From positions 1 through 51,850 of the forward strand of contig NZ_JASISU010000008.1 of assembly GCF_030063285.1 (NCBI RefSeq): a stretch of DNA of 51,850 nt, read 5' to 3'. The notes below the pieces were generated by a model. It did not search any database. It saw only the letters and a program-made list of their open reading frames with translations, and was not told the origin of the DNA. Shown here piece after piece: positions 1-8,007 of this stretch. The first letter of the stretch is position 1. Each line of letters opens with the position of its first letter. The DNA comes from Pseudarthrobacter sp. PS3-L1 (lineage in GTDB: Bacteria > Actinomycetota > Actinomycetes > Actinomycetales > Micrococcaceae). A program made the translations under genes and the position numbers.

Positions 1-1
1 A

Positions 2-88
2 ACCCGGTGGGCCGTGCGTTGGAAACCCGCTTTGAACGCCTTCGCCATCACCTTCAGCGACCGATTCCCGGCAGCTGAAAACTACTAA
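2..88 (+). CDS. IS256-family transposase, C-terminal fragment (partial at window edge)
   Basis: The open frame from base 2 to the TAA at 86-88 encodes 28 residues ending in RWKPALNAFAITFSDRFPAA plus ENY. This is the typical C-terminal end of actinobacterial IS256-family (mutator type) DDE transposases, where a Trp/Lys-rich helix is followed by N-A-F-A-I-x-F. The rest of the gene lies left of the window. The assignment rests on recall of the family's C-terminus; the DDE residues are not visible. Confidence 0.7.
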   Translation, partial: TRWAVRWKPALNAFAITFSDRFPAAENY

Positions 89-126
89 AGAAAACTGCCG
101 GATACACCGTTAATGAGATAGTCCCC
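89..126 (+). mobile_element. Probable right terminal end of the IS256-family element
   Basis: Between the transposase stop and the next open frame lies a short A-rich stretch ending in GATAGTCCCC. This is where the terminal inverted repeat of an IS256-type element is expected. The left end is outside the window, so the repeat and the target duplication cannot be verified. The exact boundary is a guess to within a few bases. Confidence 0.4.
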
Positions 127-391
127 AGGAGGATTACTGTTCGGCGGAATTGTGGGTGGACTAATTGGAGCGGCAGCTGGAGTGGTTGTAGGCGTAGCTG
201 TGGCACCGTTCGTATCGCCTGTGGGTGCTGCGGTCATAGGAGTAGCAGTGGGTGGTTGCGTTGCAGGAGCAGTAGGTGTTGGGTCAGCAAATGCGTTTGA
301 TCAAGCAAAAACATCCTTAGGTGACATTGGTGCTAGCTGTGGTGCTGGTTTGACCGGAGGTTTTGCTCCGCTACTTCAGAGCGCTATCTGA
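122..391 (+). pseudogene. 5'-truncated glycine-zipper / bacteriocin-like small protein
   Basis: The frame is open from 122 to the TGA at 389-391, and the first in-frame GTG is at 152 (79 residues from there). The product is almost entirely Gly/Ala/Val, with repeated GxxxG-like spacing (VGGLIGAAAG, GGCVAGAVGVG, GAGLTGG) and two cysteines. This pattern fits a pore-forming bacteriocin or other glycine-zipper membrane peptide. An AGGAGG at 127-132 sits too far from the GTG (about 19 nt) and directly against the IS end, so the original 5' end, possibly with a leader peptide, was probably removed by the insertion. No family is firmly recognised. A short unrelated glycine-zipper protein starting at 152 is the alternative. 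Confidence 0.45.
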
Positions 392-454
392 TAAGAGAAA
401 AAACAGTCAGCAAGAAACTAACTTTGAGTGAAGTATCGGGAGAACAAACGGCAA

Positions 455-652
455 ATGAAAACTAATTCATCGCGTCGCAAATTATGGCTTATGACGGTAT
501 GTCTCTTTCTGGGTGGTCTCGGAGCAACATTTATCCTTTCTCGTTTCCTCACTGAACCCGGCAGCGTATTTGTTTTTACTCCTATGGCAATCGCAGTGGG
601 TTTCATCGTGTTGCCTTGGGTGAAATACCTAACAAGACCGGATCAAAAATAG
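455..652 (+). CDS. Small two-TM membrane protein, possible partner or immunity protein
   Basis: The product has 65 residues, starting MKTNSSRRKLWLM. A basic N-terminus is followed by two hydrophobic segments (about residues 10-28 and 38-56) and a charged C-terminus ending RPDQK. The in-frame GTG at 428 would add nine residues; ATG 455 is preferred because a GGGAG lies about 12 nt upstream and the basic residues then sit at the terminus. It lies 63 bp downstream of the truncated glycine-rich gene on the same strand. Small two-TM proteins often accompany such peptides as immunity proteins, but that role is only inferred from position. No family is recognised. Confidence 0.45.
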   Translation: MKTNSSRRKLWLMTVCLFLGGLGATFILSRFLTEPGSVFVFTPMAIAVGFIVLPWVKYLTRPDQK

Positions 653-692
653 ATTCTGAGGGATTTCCCCCGGGCCTTCTTGACTCCTTGAC

Positions 693-1274
693 CTAGGCAT
701 CAAGTCCTCGCGAGCGTCTGTAGAACGTCGCTCTCGACATGCCAAGATCCCGCGCGACCTGGGCGGCGGGTTCCCCACCATCCACCAGGCGCACGGCCGT
801 TCTGATCTGACTATCCGTTACCCGTACTGGCCGGCCGCCCAGGTTCTTCCCTGCTGCCCTGCGTTTGCTGATGGAGTCGGTGACGCGTTCGCTTTTGATC
901 TCGTGCTCCATTTGAGCCAGGGCAGCCATGATCGTGAACAACATCGAGCCCATAGGGGTCGTTGTATCCACATCCCCTCCCCCAAGGTTCAACACCCGCA
1001 ACCCAGCACCCCGGTCACGTAACTCATTAGCAAACGCCAACATGTTCTGGGTAGAGCGTCCCAGACGATCCAGTGTCGTAATCACCAAGGTGTCCCCCTC
1101 CACCAATGCTTCCAGGGCCCGGTCGAACTCCGGCCTCGAGGCCCGGGCACCGGAAACCCCGTGATCGACATACAGATCATCACGGCGCACACCAGCGGCC
1201 AGAAGATCTTGCTCCTGCCGATCCGTGGACTGCTGCCGCGTCGATACTCTTGCGTAACCAATCAACTTCCCCAC
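693..1274 (-). CDS. Serine recombinase, resolvase/invertase family
   Basis: The product is a 193-residue site-specific recombinase. The N-terminus reads GKLIGYARVSTRQQS with the catalytic Ser at residue 11 and the conserved Arg at 9. LDRLGRS (active-site Arg residues) follows near residue 80, then the E-helix (KSERVTDSISKRRAAGKNLGGRP), and a C-terminal helix-turn-helix (VARDLGMSRATFYRR). Length and layout match the Tn3 resolvase/Hin class, and all key residues are intact. GTG 1274 is chosen over ATG 1289 because GGAGG sits 5 nt upstream of the GTG. The region just upstream contains the TGTCTCATAAC word that recurs in the nearby dispersed repeats. A decayed relative lies at 13940-14390. Confidence 0.9.
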   Translation of the reverse strand: MGKLIGYARVSTRQQSTDRQEQDLLAAGVRRDDLYVDHGVSGARASRPEFDRALEALVEGDTLVITTLDRLGRSTQNMLAFANELRDRGAGLRVLNLGGGDVDTTTPMGSMLFTIMAALAQMEHEIKSERVTDSISKRRAAGKNLGGRPVRVTDSQIRTAVRLVDGGEPAAQVARDLGMSRATFYRRSRGLDA

Positions 1275-1288
1275 AACAACCTCCAACA

Positions 1289-1342
1289 TGTCTCATAACT
1301 AACAGTGTGTGCATCAATTCAACCAGACACTTACAACACATA
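1289..1342. promoter_or_regulatory. Putative resolvase control / recombination (res-like) region
   Basis: Immediately upstream of the resolvase is TGTCTCATAACT (1289-1300), followed by a cluster of GTGTG/ACAC words and ACAACACA (about 1334-1341). TGT-rich 12-bp words upstream of the gene are typical of the subsites bound by resolvases of this family, which also act as operators. The same two words, TGTCGCATAACC and GATACAACACA, occur in the dispersed repeats. Binding is inferred only. Confidence 0.35.
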
Positions 1343-1424
1343 GATACGAGAATTTTTGAGGATCGACAATACCGCAGAAACCCGGGGGAAACGAGCCACT
1401 CCCCCGCTTCCGATTTCTGGACCC

Positions 1425-1595
1425 GTGAGACGCCTCGTAACCCTAGAGATACAAGACGCCAAGCCGTGTCGCAGATAGGGCACCCTTGCGGTCAATTTCA
1501 CCGGGCGGGGTAAACGGACATCCCAGTATCGACAGGGCACTGCATCATGATCAGAGGTGAGGCGCCCGTTGGCCGACCGGCTTACGGGCGCTGGA
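1425..1595 (+). repeat. Dispersed repeat, copy A
   Basis: This copy matches 6100-6255 (copy B) over about 150 bp, with shared blocks such as GATACAAGACGCCAAG, GCAGATAGGGCACCC, TCACCGGGCGGGGTAA and CGACAGGGCACTGCATCATG. The upstream CGCCTCGTAACCC matches the core of the other copies, but the CCCAACCGGGCAG block is missing or unrecognisable. It lies between the resolvase promoter side and the membrane protein gene at 1658. No significant open frame is seen in it. Confidence 0.75.
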
Positions 1596-1657
1596 ATCGA
1601 CTCAACCCAATACATTGGCTCGTGACTTTCCGTATCGGAAATAGATAGTTTTCTAAT

Positions 1658-2122
1658 ATGGAAAATGACAACGGGAAAACTGAAGCAACCGCAGCTCGCA
1701 AAGCCCTTAGAACGCTCCGGGAGGACACATCGAGGATCGCCCCGAGAGTTCGTGCTCCATTCTGGTACCGCTTCGCGTTCGCACTGGCGGTGGTTGCATT
1801 TATCCGGGCTTTCGGTTTGGAAGGTAGCGCATTCATCCTGGTCATCTCCATCAGCGCCGCAGCTGCGGTAGGACTGGGCCTTGTCCGCCCTTGGGTCACC
1901 AAAACCCAGGCCGATCCCTGGGCCGACGGCCCTGCCCTTCGATGGGGGCTGCTGCAAACGGGGGCCGTATTAGCATTCGGGGCAGCCGGTATTTTCCTCT
2001 TTACCGTTACAAACGAGGAATGGGTACTTTGGCTCGGATCCGTTCTCGCAGGCGCCGCATGCCTTTGGTCAAGCGCCCGGATGGAGAATGCACTCGCCAA
2101 TTCGATCCGCGAGAACCGATAA
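1658..2122 (+). CDS. Four-TM membrane protein paired with a winged-helix regulator
   Basis: The product has 154 residues. A cytoplasmic basic N-terminal region (about 1-34) is followed by four hydrophobic segments (about 37-53, 58-76, 98-116 and 125-140) and a polar tail. No catalytic motif is visible and no named family is recognised. The stop overlaps the start of the next gene (TAATG), so the two are translationally coupled, a common arrangement for a small membrane protein with its own regulator. TAGTTT at 1646-1651 lies exactly 6 nt before the ATG and no Shine-Dalgarno sequence is seen, which suggests a leaderless transcript. Confidence 0.7.
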   Translation: MENDNGKTEATAARKALRTLREDTSRIAPRVRAPFWYRFAFALAVVAFIRAFGLEGSAFILVISISAAAAVGLGLVRPWVTKTQADPWADGPALRWGLLQTGAVLAFGAAGIFLFTVTNEEWVLWLGSVLAGAACLWSSARMENALANSIRENR

Positions 2123-2433
2123 TGCCTACACAAGAATCGCCGCTGCCAGCCTCGGACGACGTAATTCACAGCCCATACCGCCTGCGCATCTGCAGCCTCC
2201 TGCACCGGCTCGGCGATACGGAATACCAACTCCTGCGGGACAGCCTGGACGTCAGCCCCTCAGTTCTCAGCAAACACCTCAAGCGGCTAGAGGACGCCGG
2301 CTACATACGACTCTCCTCTCGTACGGTCAACACCCGCCCGCACGGCTGGGCCTCGCTCACGGAGACGGGCCGAAAAGCCTTCCTCTCCCACGTGGCATGC
2401 CTTGAACAGATCATTCACAACTCGGAAACCTAG
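2122..2433 (+). CDS. Winged-helix transcriptional regulator (ArsR/MarR-like)
   Basis: The product has 103 residues, and the start ATG overlaps the upstream stop codon. The sequence HSPYRLRICSLLHRL-GDTEYQLLRDSLDVSPSVLSKHLKRLEDAGYIRL, followed by a basic wing (SSRTVNTRPHGWASLTETGRKAF), is a classic winged helix; the recognition helix is about residues 49-62. It resembles the 'winged helix DNA-binding protein' family found beside small membrane proteins in actinobacteria. The likely role is to control its own operon with the upstream membrane protein; the signal sensed is unknown. The frame is open further upstream, but that part overlaps the preceding gene and is not coding. Confidence 0.8.
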   Translation: MPTQESPLPASDDVIHSPYRLRICSLLHRLGDTEYQLLRDSLDVSPSVLSKHLKRLEDAGYIRLSSRTVNTRPHGWASLTETGRKAFLSHVACLEQIIHNSET

Positions 2434-2594
2434 CGATGCCCATGAACCTATGGCACCTGCCCGCACTCTCATGAAACGAGACCTCGTTGCGCATAATTCG
2501 TCCGGTCAAGGACCGGCTTACACACGTCTAAACGAGCATCCGGACGACTAGCATGAAAACTTGCGCTTGTATCTACAGGGACCTGGGGGCCAGC

Positions 2595-2834
2595 ATGATC
2601 AGAAAATCGGTAGCGATGTCGATGCTCGCGCTGGCGGTGAGCCTTACCCTCCTGGTAAGCGGCGGAATCGCGCCCTGGCATGCCGGGATAGTTGCGGACG
2701 AGAATAACTTGACGACAAGCTTCACGCCTTTCCTATGGGTCCCATTCGGGGCGGGACTCATCGGCTTCATGATTAGCCTCCCTTGGTTCCTAGGCGCAGT
2801 CACCACCCCACCACGGCCGCGGAGTGACCGTTAG
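2595..2834 (+). CDS. Small two-TM hypothetical protein
   Basis: The product has 79 residues starting MIRKSVAMSMLALAVSLTLL. It has one hydrophobic segment at about 5-24 and a second at about 47-66 (FGAGLIGFMISLPWFLGAV), with a short loop between and a Pro/Arg tail. ATG 2595 has a GGGGG stretch about 7 nt upstream; the in-frame ATG at 2553 has no ribosome-binding site and would add a Cys-rich extension. It is an isolated gene with no recognised family. Confidence 0.5.
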   Translation: MIRKSVAMSMLALAVSLTLLVSGGIAPWHAGIVADENNLTTSFTPFLWVPFGAGLIGFMISLPWFLGAVTTPPRPRSDR

Positions 2835-3063
2835 AGGATCGGCGGATTCCAGCGGTCATTGCAATCCGCCGTTCCTCAACCGGTCGCACAAAGCGCTGAA
2901 CTGCATCATTGTGTGGGTCTGAACGATACTTGGCGTGTTTTCCGCAGCGCTTAGTGGCCGATCAGGACAAACATGAGCTGCGCGACCGTCGCCGAGATCT
3001 TGGCGAATCAGAGCCAGATTCTAGTGATTGGTAGCTGGCGCGGTTTCTTCTTCCGGCCTACCG

Positions 3064-3579
3064 CTAGTCACAGACGGGGCCCTGAAGACCGAGGTCGCGG
3101 AGCATGACTAACTCGCGCTGGCCACCAGGTAGCAGAGCGCCCGGTTCACCAGACACGACAAAGCCGTTCCTTTCGTAGGCGCGTCGGGCTGTGAGATTGT
3201 CCGGCATTACGGTCAAGGCGAGCGTCGCTGCGCCAATGCTCACCGCCCAGCGAGCGATCGCAGTGATGAGCACGGTGGCGACGCCACGACCGCGAACGGT
3301 AGGGTCAACCCACATAGAGGTCAGCTGGGCGCGGCTGTCGTTGTCATCCCCGAGGGTGCCAGTAGCCATGCCTACTGGAGCGTTCTCGTCGGCATCGAAG
3401 GCCATCAAATCGATCGCTCCAGGAATAGACAGTCGCGCACGCCAGCGTTCCTCCGGCGCTTCTGCCCACTCATGAAGGCTTGAGCCGAAAGCACCCGGCG
3501 CGTCGGTCAACGCAGCAAGCCTCACCGACCGCCAAGATCGCCAGTCGTCGGCGGACATGGTGCGCAGGTCGATCGTCAT
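3064..3579 (-). CDS. GNAT-family N-acetyltransferase
   Basis: The product has 171 residues. The acetyl-CoA binding motif A is clear at about 108-125 (MWVDPTVRGRGVATVLI, R-G-x-G-V/A), followed by motif B (ALTVMPDNLTARRAYERNGF, about 140-160), which gives the standard GNAT fold. The N-terminus (LRTMSADDWRSWRSVRLAAL) is the usual beta1-alpha1 region. The substrate cannot be told. TATGGT lies exactly 6 nt upstream of the ATG with no Shine-Dalgarno, so the gene is probably leaderless. It is divergent from the gene at 3687, and each appears to carry its own -10. Confidence 0.9.
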   Translation of the reverse strand: MTIDLRTMSADDWRSWRSVRLAALTDAPGAFGSSLHEWAEAPEERWRARLSIPGAIDLMAFDADENAPVGMATGTLGDDNDSRAQLTSMWVDPTVRGRGVATVLITAIARWAVSIGAATLALTVMPDNLTARRAYERNGFVVSGEPGALLPGGQRELVMLRDLGLQGPVCD

Positions 3580-3686
3580 GCCGCTACCATACCGACATAC
3601 GCGACAACGTGAGCCGCTGCCCAGAAGCCAATCCCAACGGGCAGTGAATCACGCGTTGCGGCTTCGGACGTCTCTACTATGAGCGT

Positions 3687-4019
3687 ATGACCGAACTCAT
3701 GTGTGTCCGAGAAGTGAAGCTGCTCCTCGAACCCATGTTTGAGGCGATGCTAAGTTCCACGGAGCTCGGCACCTTGGTGTGGCGAATCGAGAGGGTTTCT
3801 GATTACTCCAACGAAGTTGAGCTTCCCGATGATGCACTCATCGCACCGAATGAAGCCTGGGTCAGGTGGGAGGTGCTTGGCGAGGCCGGCGGATCCGGCA
3901 GCCTCCGGCTCGACGGCGGATCGAACGCCCTCATTTCTTTCGTGCACAGTGACCTTCAAGACTTCATCGCCGAAAGCCGCTTCGGGTGGGGTGAACTTCG
4001 TGGACAACATGGACAGTAG
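3687..4019 (+). CDS. Hypothetical 110-residue acidic protein
   Basis: This is a soluble acidic protein starting MTELMCVREVKLLLEPMFEAM, with no signal peptide or TM segment. A mixed alpha/beta pattern is suggested by WVRWEVLGEAGGSGSLRLDGG. No family is recognised. TACTAT at 3675-3680 is exactly 6 nt before the ATG, so it is probably leaderless. The -10 supports this start; no alternative is needed. Confidence 0.55.
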   Translation: MTELMCVREVKLLLEPMFEAMLSSTELGTLVWRIERVSDYSNEVELPDDALIAPNEAWVRWEVLGEAGGSGSLRLDGGSNALISFVHSDLQDFIAESRFGWGELRGQHGQ

Positions 4020-4096
4020 TTGCCATTTGCGCTGAGCATCCCACATGCGGCTATAGCTAGCAGCTGACGTCAGTCTGGAGTACACCTCATATAGGC

Positions 4097-4241
4097 ATGC
4101 TGGAACTGATAAAAGACTGCGCGGAGACGATGGCCAGATGCAAAGGGAAGCACCGTGCTGGAACTGGCTGCCGAGTATTTTGACCATTTCGAAGTCCCAA
4201 CAGCTGAAGAGGGACCGCTAGAGGTCATTGTCTTTCCCTAA
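4097..4241 (+). pseudogene. Possible short frameshifted gene remnant
   Basis: One frame from ATG 4097 reads MLELIKDCAETMARCKGKHR. A second frame, open to the TAA at 4239-4241, ends VLELAAEYFDHFEVPTAEEG plus PLEVIVFP. Together they look like one short protein broken by an indel near 4140-4155. No family is recognised and the region is too short to be sure it was ever coding. Confidence 0.25.
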
Positions 4242-4304
4242 GCCGCGGCGGACGGGCCGGTGTGGAAACCGTGGAATTAATTCCATGACTGATCTAATGA
4301 TGAG

Positions 4305-5357
4305 ATGACGTCAAAACAATTTGCTGCCATGGCCAAGGCTCACGCTGGTGATCGGATTGCGGTCCTTTCTCCAGCATTTGCCGCTCCTGCTGTATCGGAA
4401 GACGTTCACGAGCAGGCTATGAGGCGTCTGGCAGAATCTACGGGTTTAGTTCCAGTTGAGTACCCCACGACAAGACAACTGGGCGCAAGCGCCCGTGCTC
4501 GGGCAGCTGACATTAATGCCGCATTCGCCGACCCCAGTATCCGAGGTGTGCTTGCGACAATCGGAGGCAACGACCAAATCACGGTGATTAGACATATTGA
4601 TGCCGACGTCGTAGCCGGCAATCCGAAGCCCTTCCTCGGCTACAGCGACAACACAAACCTGCATAACTTCCTGTGGGGCCTCGGAATCCCCAGCTACTAC
4701 GGTGGTTCCACACAGGTACACCTGGGAGCAGGTCCACGCATTGACACGTCGCACCTCCTCTCGCTTCGCGCCGCACTGATTGACGGCGGAACAATCGAAC
4801 TAACCGATCCTGGAGAGTCAGAGGACTACGGAATCACCTGGACCGAGCCTCGCGCCCTGACCGAGTTTGGTTTCCGAGAGCCGACAGAACCGTGGGCCTG
4901 GACTGGTCCGAGGACGATCGTGGAAGGACGATCGTGGGGCGGTTGCCTCGAGGTAATCGACCAGATCGCAATGGCAGATCGGATGCCTGCGGTGGAAGAC
5001 CTCCAAGGGGCAGTCCTGCTATTTGAGACCAGCGAGGAACTGCCGCCCGCGGACGAAGTGAAAGGGTGGGTGCGGGCCCTGGGTGAAAGAGGAATCCTCG
5101 AAGCCGCCACTGGCATATTGGTTGCCAGGCCGCCAGTCAGTCGTTTGGGCGCCCCTGTTCCGGCAGCCGACGTCCGGGCCCGGCTACGCGCGGAACAAAG
5201 CGAGGCAATCACCGAGCAGGTAAGTACCTACAACCCGGACGCTGTCGTCTGTGTCGGAGTGCCCTTCGGCCACACCCGACCCCAGTGGGTTCTTCCGCAC
5301 GGTGGCCTGATCCGCCTCGACGGTGCCACCAAGACAGTCACCGCTGACTACAGCTAA
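4305..5357 (+). CDS. LD-carboxypeptidase family protein, MccF-like (S66 peptidase)
   Basis: The product has 350 residues and is full length for family S66. The serine protease-type triad is visible: nucleophile Ser114 in LGYSDNT, Glu241 in LLFETSEE, and His323 in PFGHTRPQ. The oxyanion region is ATIGGND (85-90). The SDNT and YGGSTQ context is closer to MccF, which cleaves microcin C7-type peptidyl nucleotides and gives self-immunity, than to murein LD-carboxypeptidase A. No signal peptide is present, consistent with a cytosolic detoxifying role. TCTAAT at 4293-4298 is 6 nt from the ATG, so it is likely leaderless. Murein tetrapeptide recycling remains an alternative function. Confidence 0.88.
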   Translation: MTSKQFAAMAKAHAGDRIAVLSPAFAAPAVSEDVHEQAMRRLAESTGLVPVEYPTTRQLGASARARAADINAAFADPSIRGVLATIGGNDQITVIRHIDADVVAGNPKPFLGYSDNTNLHNFLWGLGIPSYYGGSTQVHLGAGPRIDTSHLLSLRAALIDGGTIELTDPGESEDYGITWTEPRALTEFGFREPTEPWAWTGPRTIVEGRSWGGCLEVIDQIAMADRMPAVEDLQGAVLLFETSEELPPADEVKGWVRALGERGILEAATGILVARPPVSRLGAPVPAADVRARLRAEQSEAITEQVSTYNPDAVVCVGVPFGHTRPQWVLPHGGLIRLDGATKTVTADYS

Positions 5358-5534
5358 GTCAGCGGACAAGGATCCGTCAGCGGGCCGAACCGGACCCAAC
5401 ACGTCAAAACTCATCGGCTCCCAGCTATGCCGCACGCGAATTTCAATACCGGTCGTTTTTGACTGATTCCAATAACCGCCCTCAACAGTGCAGGTGGCGC
5501 TACCTCTTCTACGCCGTCCGCTAAGGTGTCGAAT

Positions 5535-6032
5535 ATGGGTCCGGCAGCGATACGAAATGTGAAGACAGTAGCGTTGCCTCTCCTGGTCCGGGCTGTTTCC
5601 ACTGGTGCCCTGCTGGGCGCGTGTATCAGCGCGGGCATCTCAGCATTTTCGATCGTTCAGGCAGCCCTGTATCCGGAGCAGTTTGGGCTCTGGGGCATGA
5701 ATGGTGGCCAGATATTCTTCATGGCCGTCCTTGGGCTCGTTCTCGGAGCCGGTGCCGGGCTGGCAACGGGTGCCGGTTCGGTAGCGGCGCTGTGGATTGA
5801 CGCCAGTACCTCCTTATCAGTTGTGCTGCCAGGCGCGCTTACCGCTGGATTGGGAGCAGCCGCGGTGACGGCCGTTTACACCGTCGTCGCTTTCCATGCC
5901 CTGGGAGAAACCGGGTTGGCGCTGGCAGGATTCGGAGCCAGCTTCGCCACAGTCTCCGGGCTGCTCGCGGCATTTCATACTCGACGACTTATCCAGCGAT
6001 ACTATTCCACCGGCCAAAAGCAGGCCCACTGA
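5535..6032 (+). CDS. Four-TM hypothetical membrane protein
   Basis: The product has 165 residues, with hydrophobic segments at about 14-36, 54-76, 92-113 and 118-140 and a basic C-terminus (HTRRLIQRYY). The TM segments are rich in Gly/Ala. ATG 5535 is preferred over GTG 5526 because TAAGG lies 9-10 nt upstream of it. The stop is at 6030-6032 and repeat copy B starts three bases later. No family is recognised. Confidence 0.6.
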   Translation: MGPAAIRNVKTVALPLLVRAVSTGALLGACISAGISAFSIVQAALYPEQFGLWGMNGGQIFFMAVLGLVLGAGAGLATGAGSVAALWIDASTSLSVVLPGALTAGLGAAAVTAVYTVVAFHALGETGLALAGFGASFATVSGLLAAFHTRRLIQRYYSTGQKQAH

Positions 6033-6034
6033 AC

Positions 6035-6260
6035 GTTCCCAACCGGGCAGATGAACTTTCTCACCGTGGAAGGACGGTGTCGCATAACCTACATGCCTCT
6101 AAACCCATGGGATACAAGACGCCAAGTCGTGTTGCAGATAGGGCACCCGTGCGGTCAACTTCACCGGGCGGGGTAACGGGAATCCAAGTATCGACAGGGC
6201 ACTGCATCATGATCGGAGGTGAGGCGCCCGGTGGCCGACCGTAATACGGGACGGCTGTGG
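6035..6260 (+). repeat. Dispersed repeat, copy B
   Basis: This is the longest composite copy. Its left part (TTCCCAACCGGGCAGATGAAC, TGTCGCATAACC at 6078-6089, AAACCCATGGGATACAAGACG) matches copies C and E, and its right part (6110-6255) matches copy A for about 150 bp. It begins directly after the stop of the preceding gene and ends about 100 bp before the 3' end of the MarR gene. The remainder to 6358 has no gene that I can support. Confidence 0.8.
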
Positions 6261-6358
6261 GGCACCAGCATCAAGCCGTAATGCATTGGCGTTCCGGCGG
6301 AACTTACTTCTATTTTCGATATCCAGCGACCCTTGCCCGTGCCAATGAAATATCGAGG

Positions 6359-6868
6359 TTAGTCAGTGTCGGAAGAGTGGGTACTTGTTGCCCGCCAACT
6401 CTCCTGCTCCCGAATCGCGTGTTGGATCCGAAGACTGATATCGCGCAGCTGACCCCGTTGGGCGGTCGTGAGAGGCTCCAGGACTAATTTCGTGACGGTC
6501 CGAGAATGCACGGGAGTGGACTTTTCGACCATCGCAAGCCCGGCTTCGGTCAGGGAGGCCAAGGTCGACCGCGCATCCAAAGGGTCACGACTGCGCCGTA
6601 CCCAACCGCGACCCTCAATCCGCGATACTGCTCGAGAGAGCCTAGAAAGCGAGCTATTGGCATAGCCGGCCAGGACAGTCATCCCCAGCGTCTGGTTCGG
6701 CGCGTCAGCCAAGGCAAAGAGGATGCCGTACTCGAAGTGCGTGAGGTCGAAATTACGAACCAAAGGCGCATCGAGTGCGGCAGGCAGCCATTCCAATACC
6801 GTCGCAAGAGCTGCCCACGACGTGAGGTTATCTCCCTTGAGGAGGTTTGGGACGCTGGAATCAGTCAT
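6359..6868 (-). CDS. MarR-family transcriptional regulator
   Basis: The product has 169 residues. Its winged-helix core runs TLGMTVLAGYANSSLSRLSRAVSRIEGRGWVRRSRDPLDARSTLASLTEAGLAMVEKS, including the typical wing motif D-x-R-(S/A)-(T)-x-x-x-L-T. Flanking N- and C-terminal helices provide dimerisation. It is divergent from the SDR gene across 90 bp that carries two operator-like direct repeats, the standard layout for a MarR repressor of a neighbouring oxidoreductase. TAACCT (minus strand, 6880-6875) is exactly 6 nt before the ATG with no Shine-Dalgarno, so it is probably leaderless, and its -35 region would be covered by the first repeat. Confidence 0.9.
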   Translation of the reverse strand: MTDSSVPNLLKGDNLTSWAALATVLEWLPAALDAPLVRNFDLTHFEYGILFALADAPNQTLGMTVLAGYANSSLSRLSRAVSRIEGRGWVRRSRDPLDARSTLASLTEAGLAMVEKSTPVHSRTVTKLVLEPLTTAQRGQLRDISLRIQHAIREQESWRATSTHSSDTD

Positions 6869-6958
6869 GCATACAGGTTACCTGTTTACTTGACTGGGCA
6901 AACAGTTTTGAATATCTTTACTTGACTGAGCAAGCAATAATGAGAGGCTAAAACAACC
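6869..6958. promoter_or_regulatory. Divergent marR/SDR promoter with duplicated operator
   Basis: Two copies of TTTACTTGACTGRGCAARCA lie at 6885-6904 and 6917-6936, start to start 32 bp (about three helical turns). Each contains an imperfect inverted repeat (TACTTG ... CAAGCA). For the SDR gene, TTGACT (6890-6895), a 17-bp spacer and TATCTT (6913-6918) form a good promoter inside the repeats. The MarR -10 is TAACCT on the other strand. Repression of both genes by the MarR protein is inferred. Confidence 0.7.
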
Positions 6959-7750
6959 ATGGACATGCAGCTGTCAACCAAACGCGCCTTCATAAGCGGG
7001 TCAACGCAAGGGATTGGGTACTCGATCGCGAAGGCGCTCCTCCAAGAGGGGGCCGAGGTGGTAATCAACGGCCGCGATGCCAGCCACCTCCAGCAATCGG
7101 TGAAGAACCTTCAAGCCGAAGTGCCCGGCGGGGTCGTTGCCGGCATTGCGGCGGACTTCACAGACGCCTCGGCGGTGCAGAGCCTGCTCAGCTCGCTCGG
7201 GGCCGTCGACATCCTTGTCAATAACGTCGGTCTCTTCGGGCTAAAGCCCTTCACTGAAATATCTGACGATGAATGGTCTCGTTATTTCGCGGTAAACGTG
7301 ATGAGCGGAGTCCGGCTCTCCAGAGAGCTACTACCCGGGATGATCGATGCTGGCTGGGGTCGGATCATTTTCGTAGGCAGCGAATCAGGTGTAAACGTAC
7401 CCGCTGACATGATGCACTACGGCGTGACGAAATCAGGGATGCTCGCCTTGAGCAACGGCCTCGCCAAGCTCACCCGCGGGACCGGCGTGACGGTCAACAC
7501 GATCCTCGGCGGCCCGACCTACTCTGACGGTGTTGCCGGTACCATCCATGACATCGCTGAGGCGCAGCAAATGTCAGCGGATGAGATGAAAGCAATGATC
7601 ATTGGTGGCAACCAGACATCTCTCCTTGAGCGCTTCATTGAGCCCGCCGAAATCGCGAACCTCGCCGTGTATCTCTCAAGTCCCCTTTCCTCCGCGACAA
7701 ACGGAACTGCCGTGCGCGCTGACGGCGGAGTACTGACCGCAATACTCTGA
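6959..7750 (+). CDS. Short-chain dehydrogenase/reductase (SDR)
   Basis: The product has 263 residues, classical SDR length. It has the Rossmann cofactor motif GSTQGIG (14-20), NNVG (88-91), a catalytic Ser in VGSESG (about 141) and Tyr154-x-x-x-Lys158 (YGVTK). R39 after the second beta strand (INGRD) suggests NADP(H) preference. The start is supported by GAGAGG about 10 nt upstream. The gene is controlled from the operator-rich divergent promoter shared with the MarR gene, which suggests induction by a small lipophilic or phenolic ligand. The substrate is unknown. It is of the FabG-like, 'oxidoreductase beside MarR' type. Confidence 0.9.
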   Translation: MDMQLSTKRAFISGSTQGIGYSIAKALLQEGAEVVINGRDASHLQQSVKNLQAEVPGGVVAGIAADFTDASAVQSLLSSLGAVDILVNNVGLFGLKPFTEISDDEWSRYFAVNVMSGVRLSRELLPGMIDAGWGRIIFVGSESGVNVPADMMHYGVTKSGMLALSNGLAKLTRGTGVTVNTILGGPTYSDGVAGTIHDIAEAQQMSADEMKAMIIGGNQTSLLERFIEPAEIANLAVYLSSPLSSATNGTAVRADGGVLTAIL

Positions 7751-8007
7751 CCGGCGCACTAGAGTTCCACCCTCTCAGGCTTTCACCCACACTCACCGGT
7801 CCGTATCCGCCATGCAGCCCGGTAGAGGTTCCCCTGTGACACGCATCGACGTCCGCTGCACGATGAATACTTCAACTCTCGAAGTGAACTGTCCACCGTC
7901 TCACTTACGGGATAACGACCTACTCATCAGGTAGAGCACTCCGGTATTAACGACCTGTGCGGCAACGCGGATGTACCTTCGAATGAAAAATTTAATATAC
8001 TGAAATT

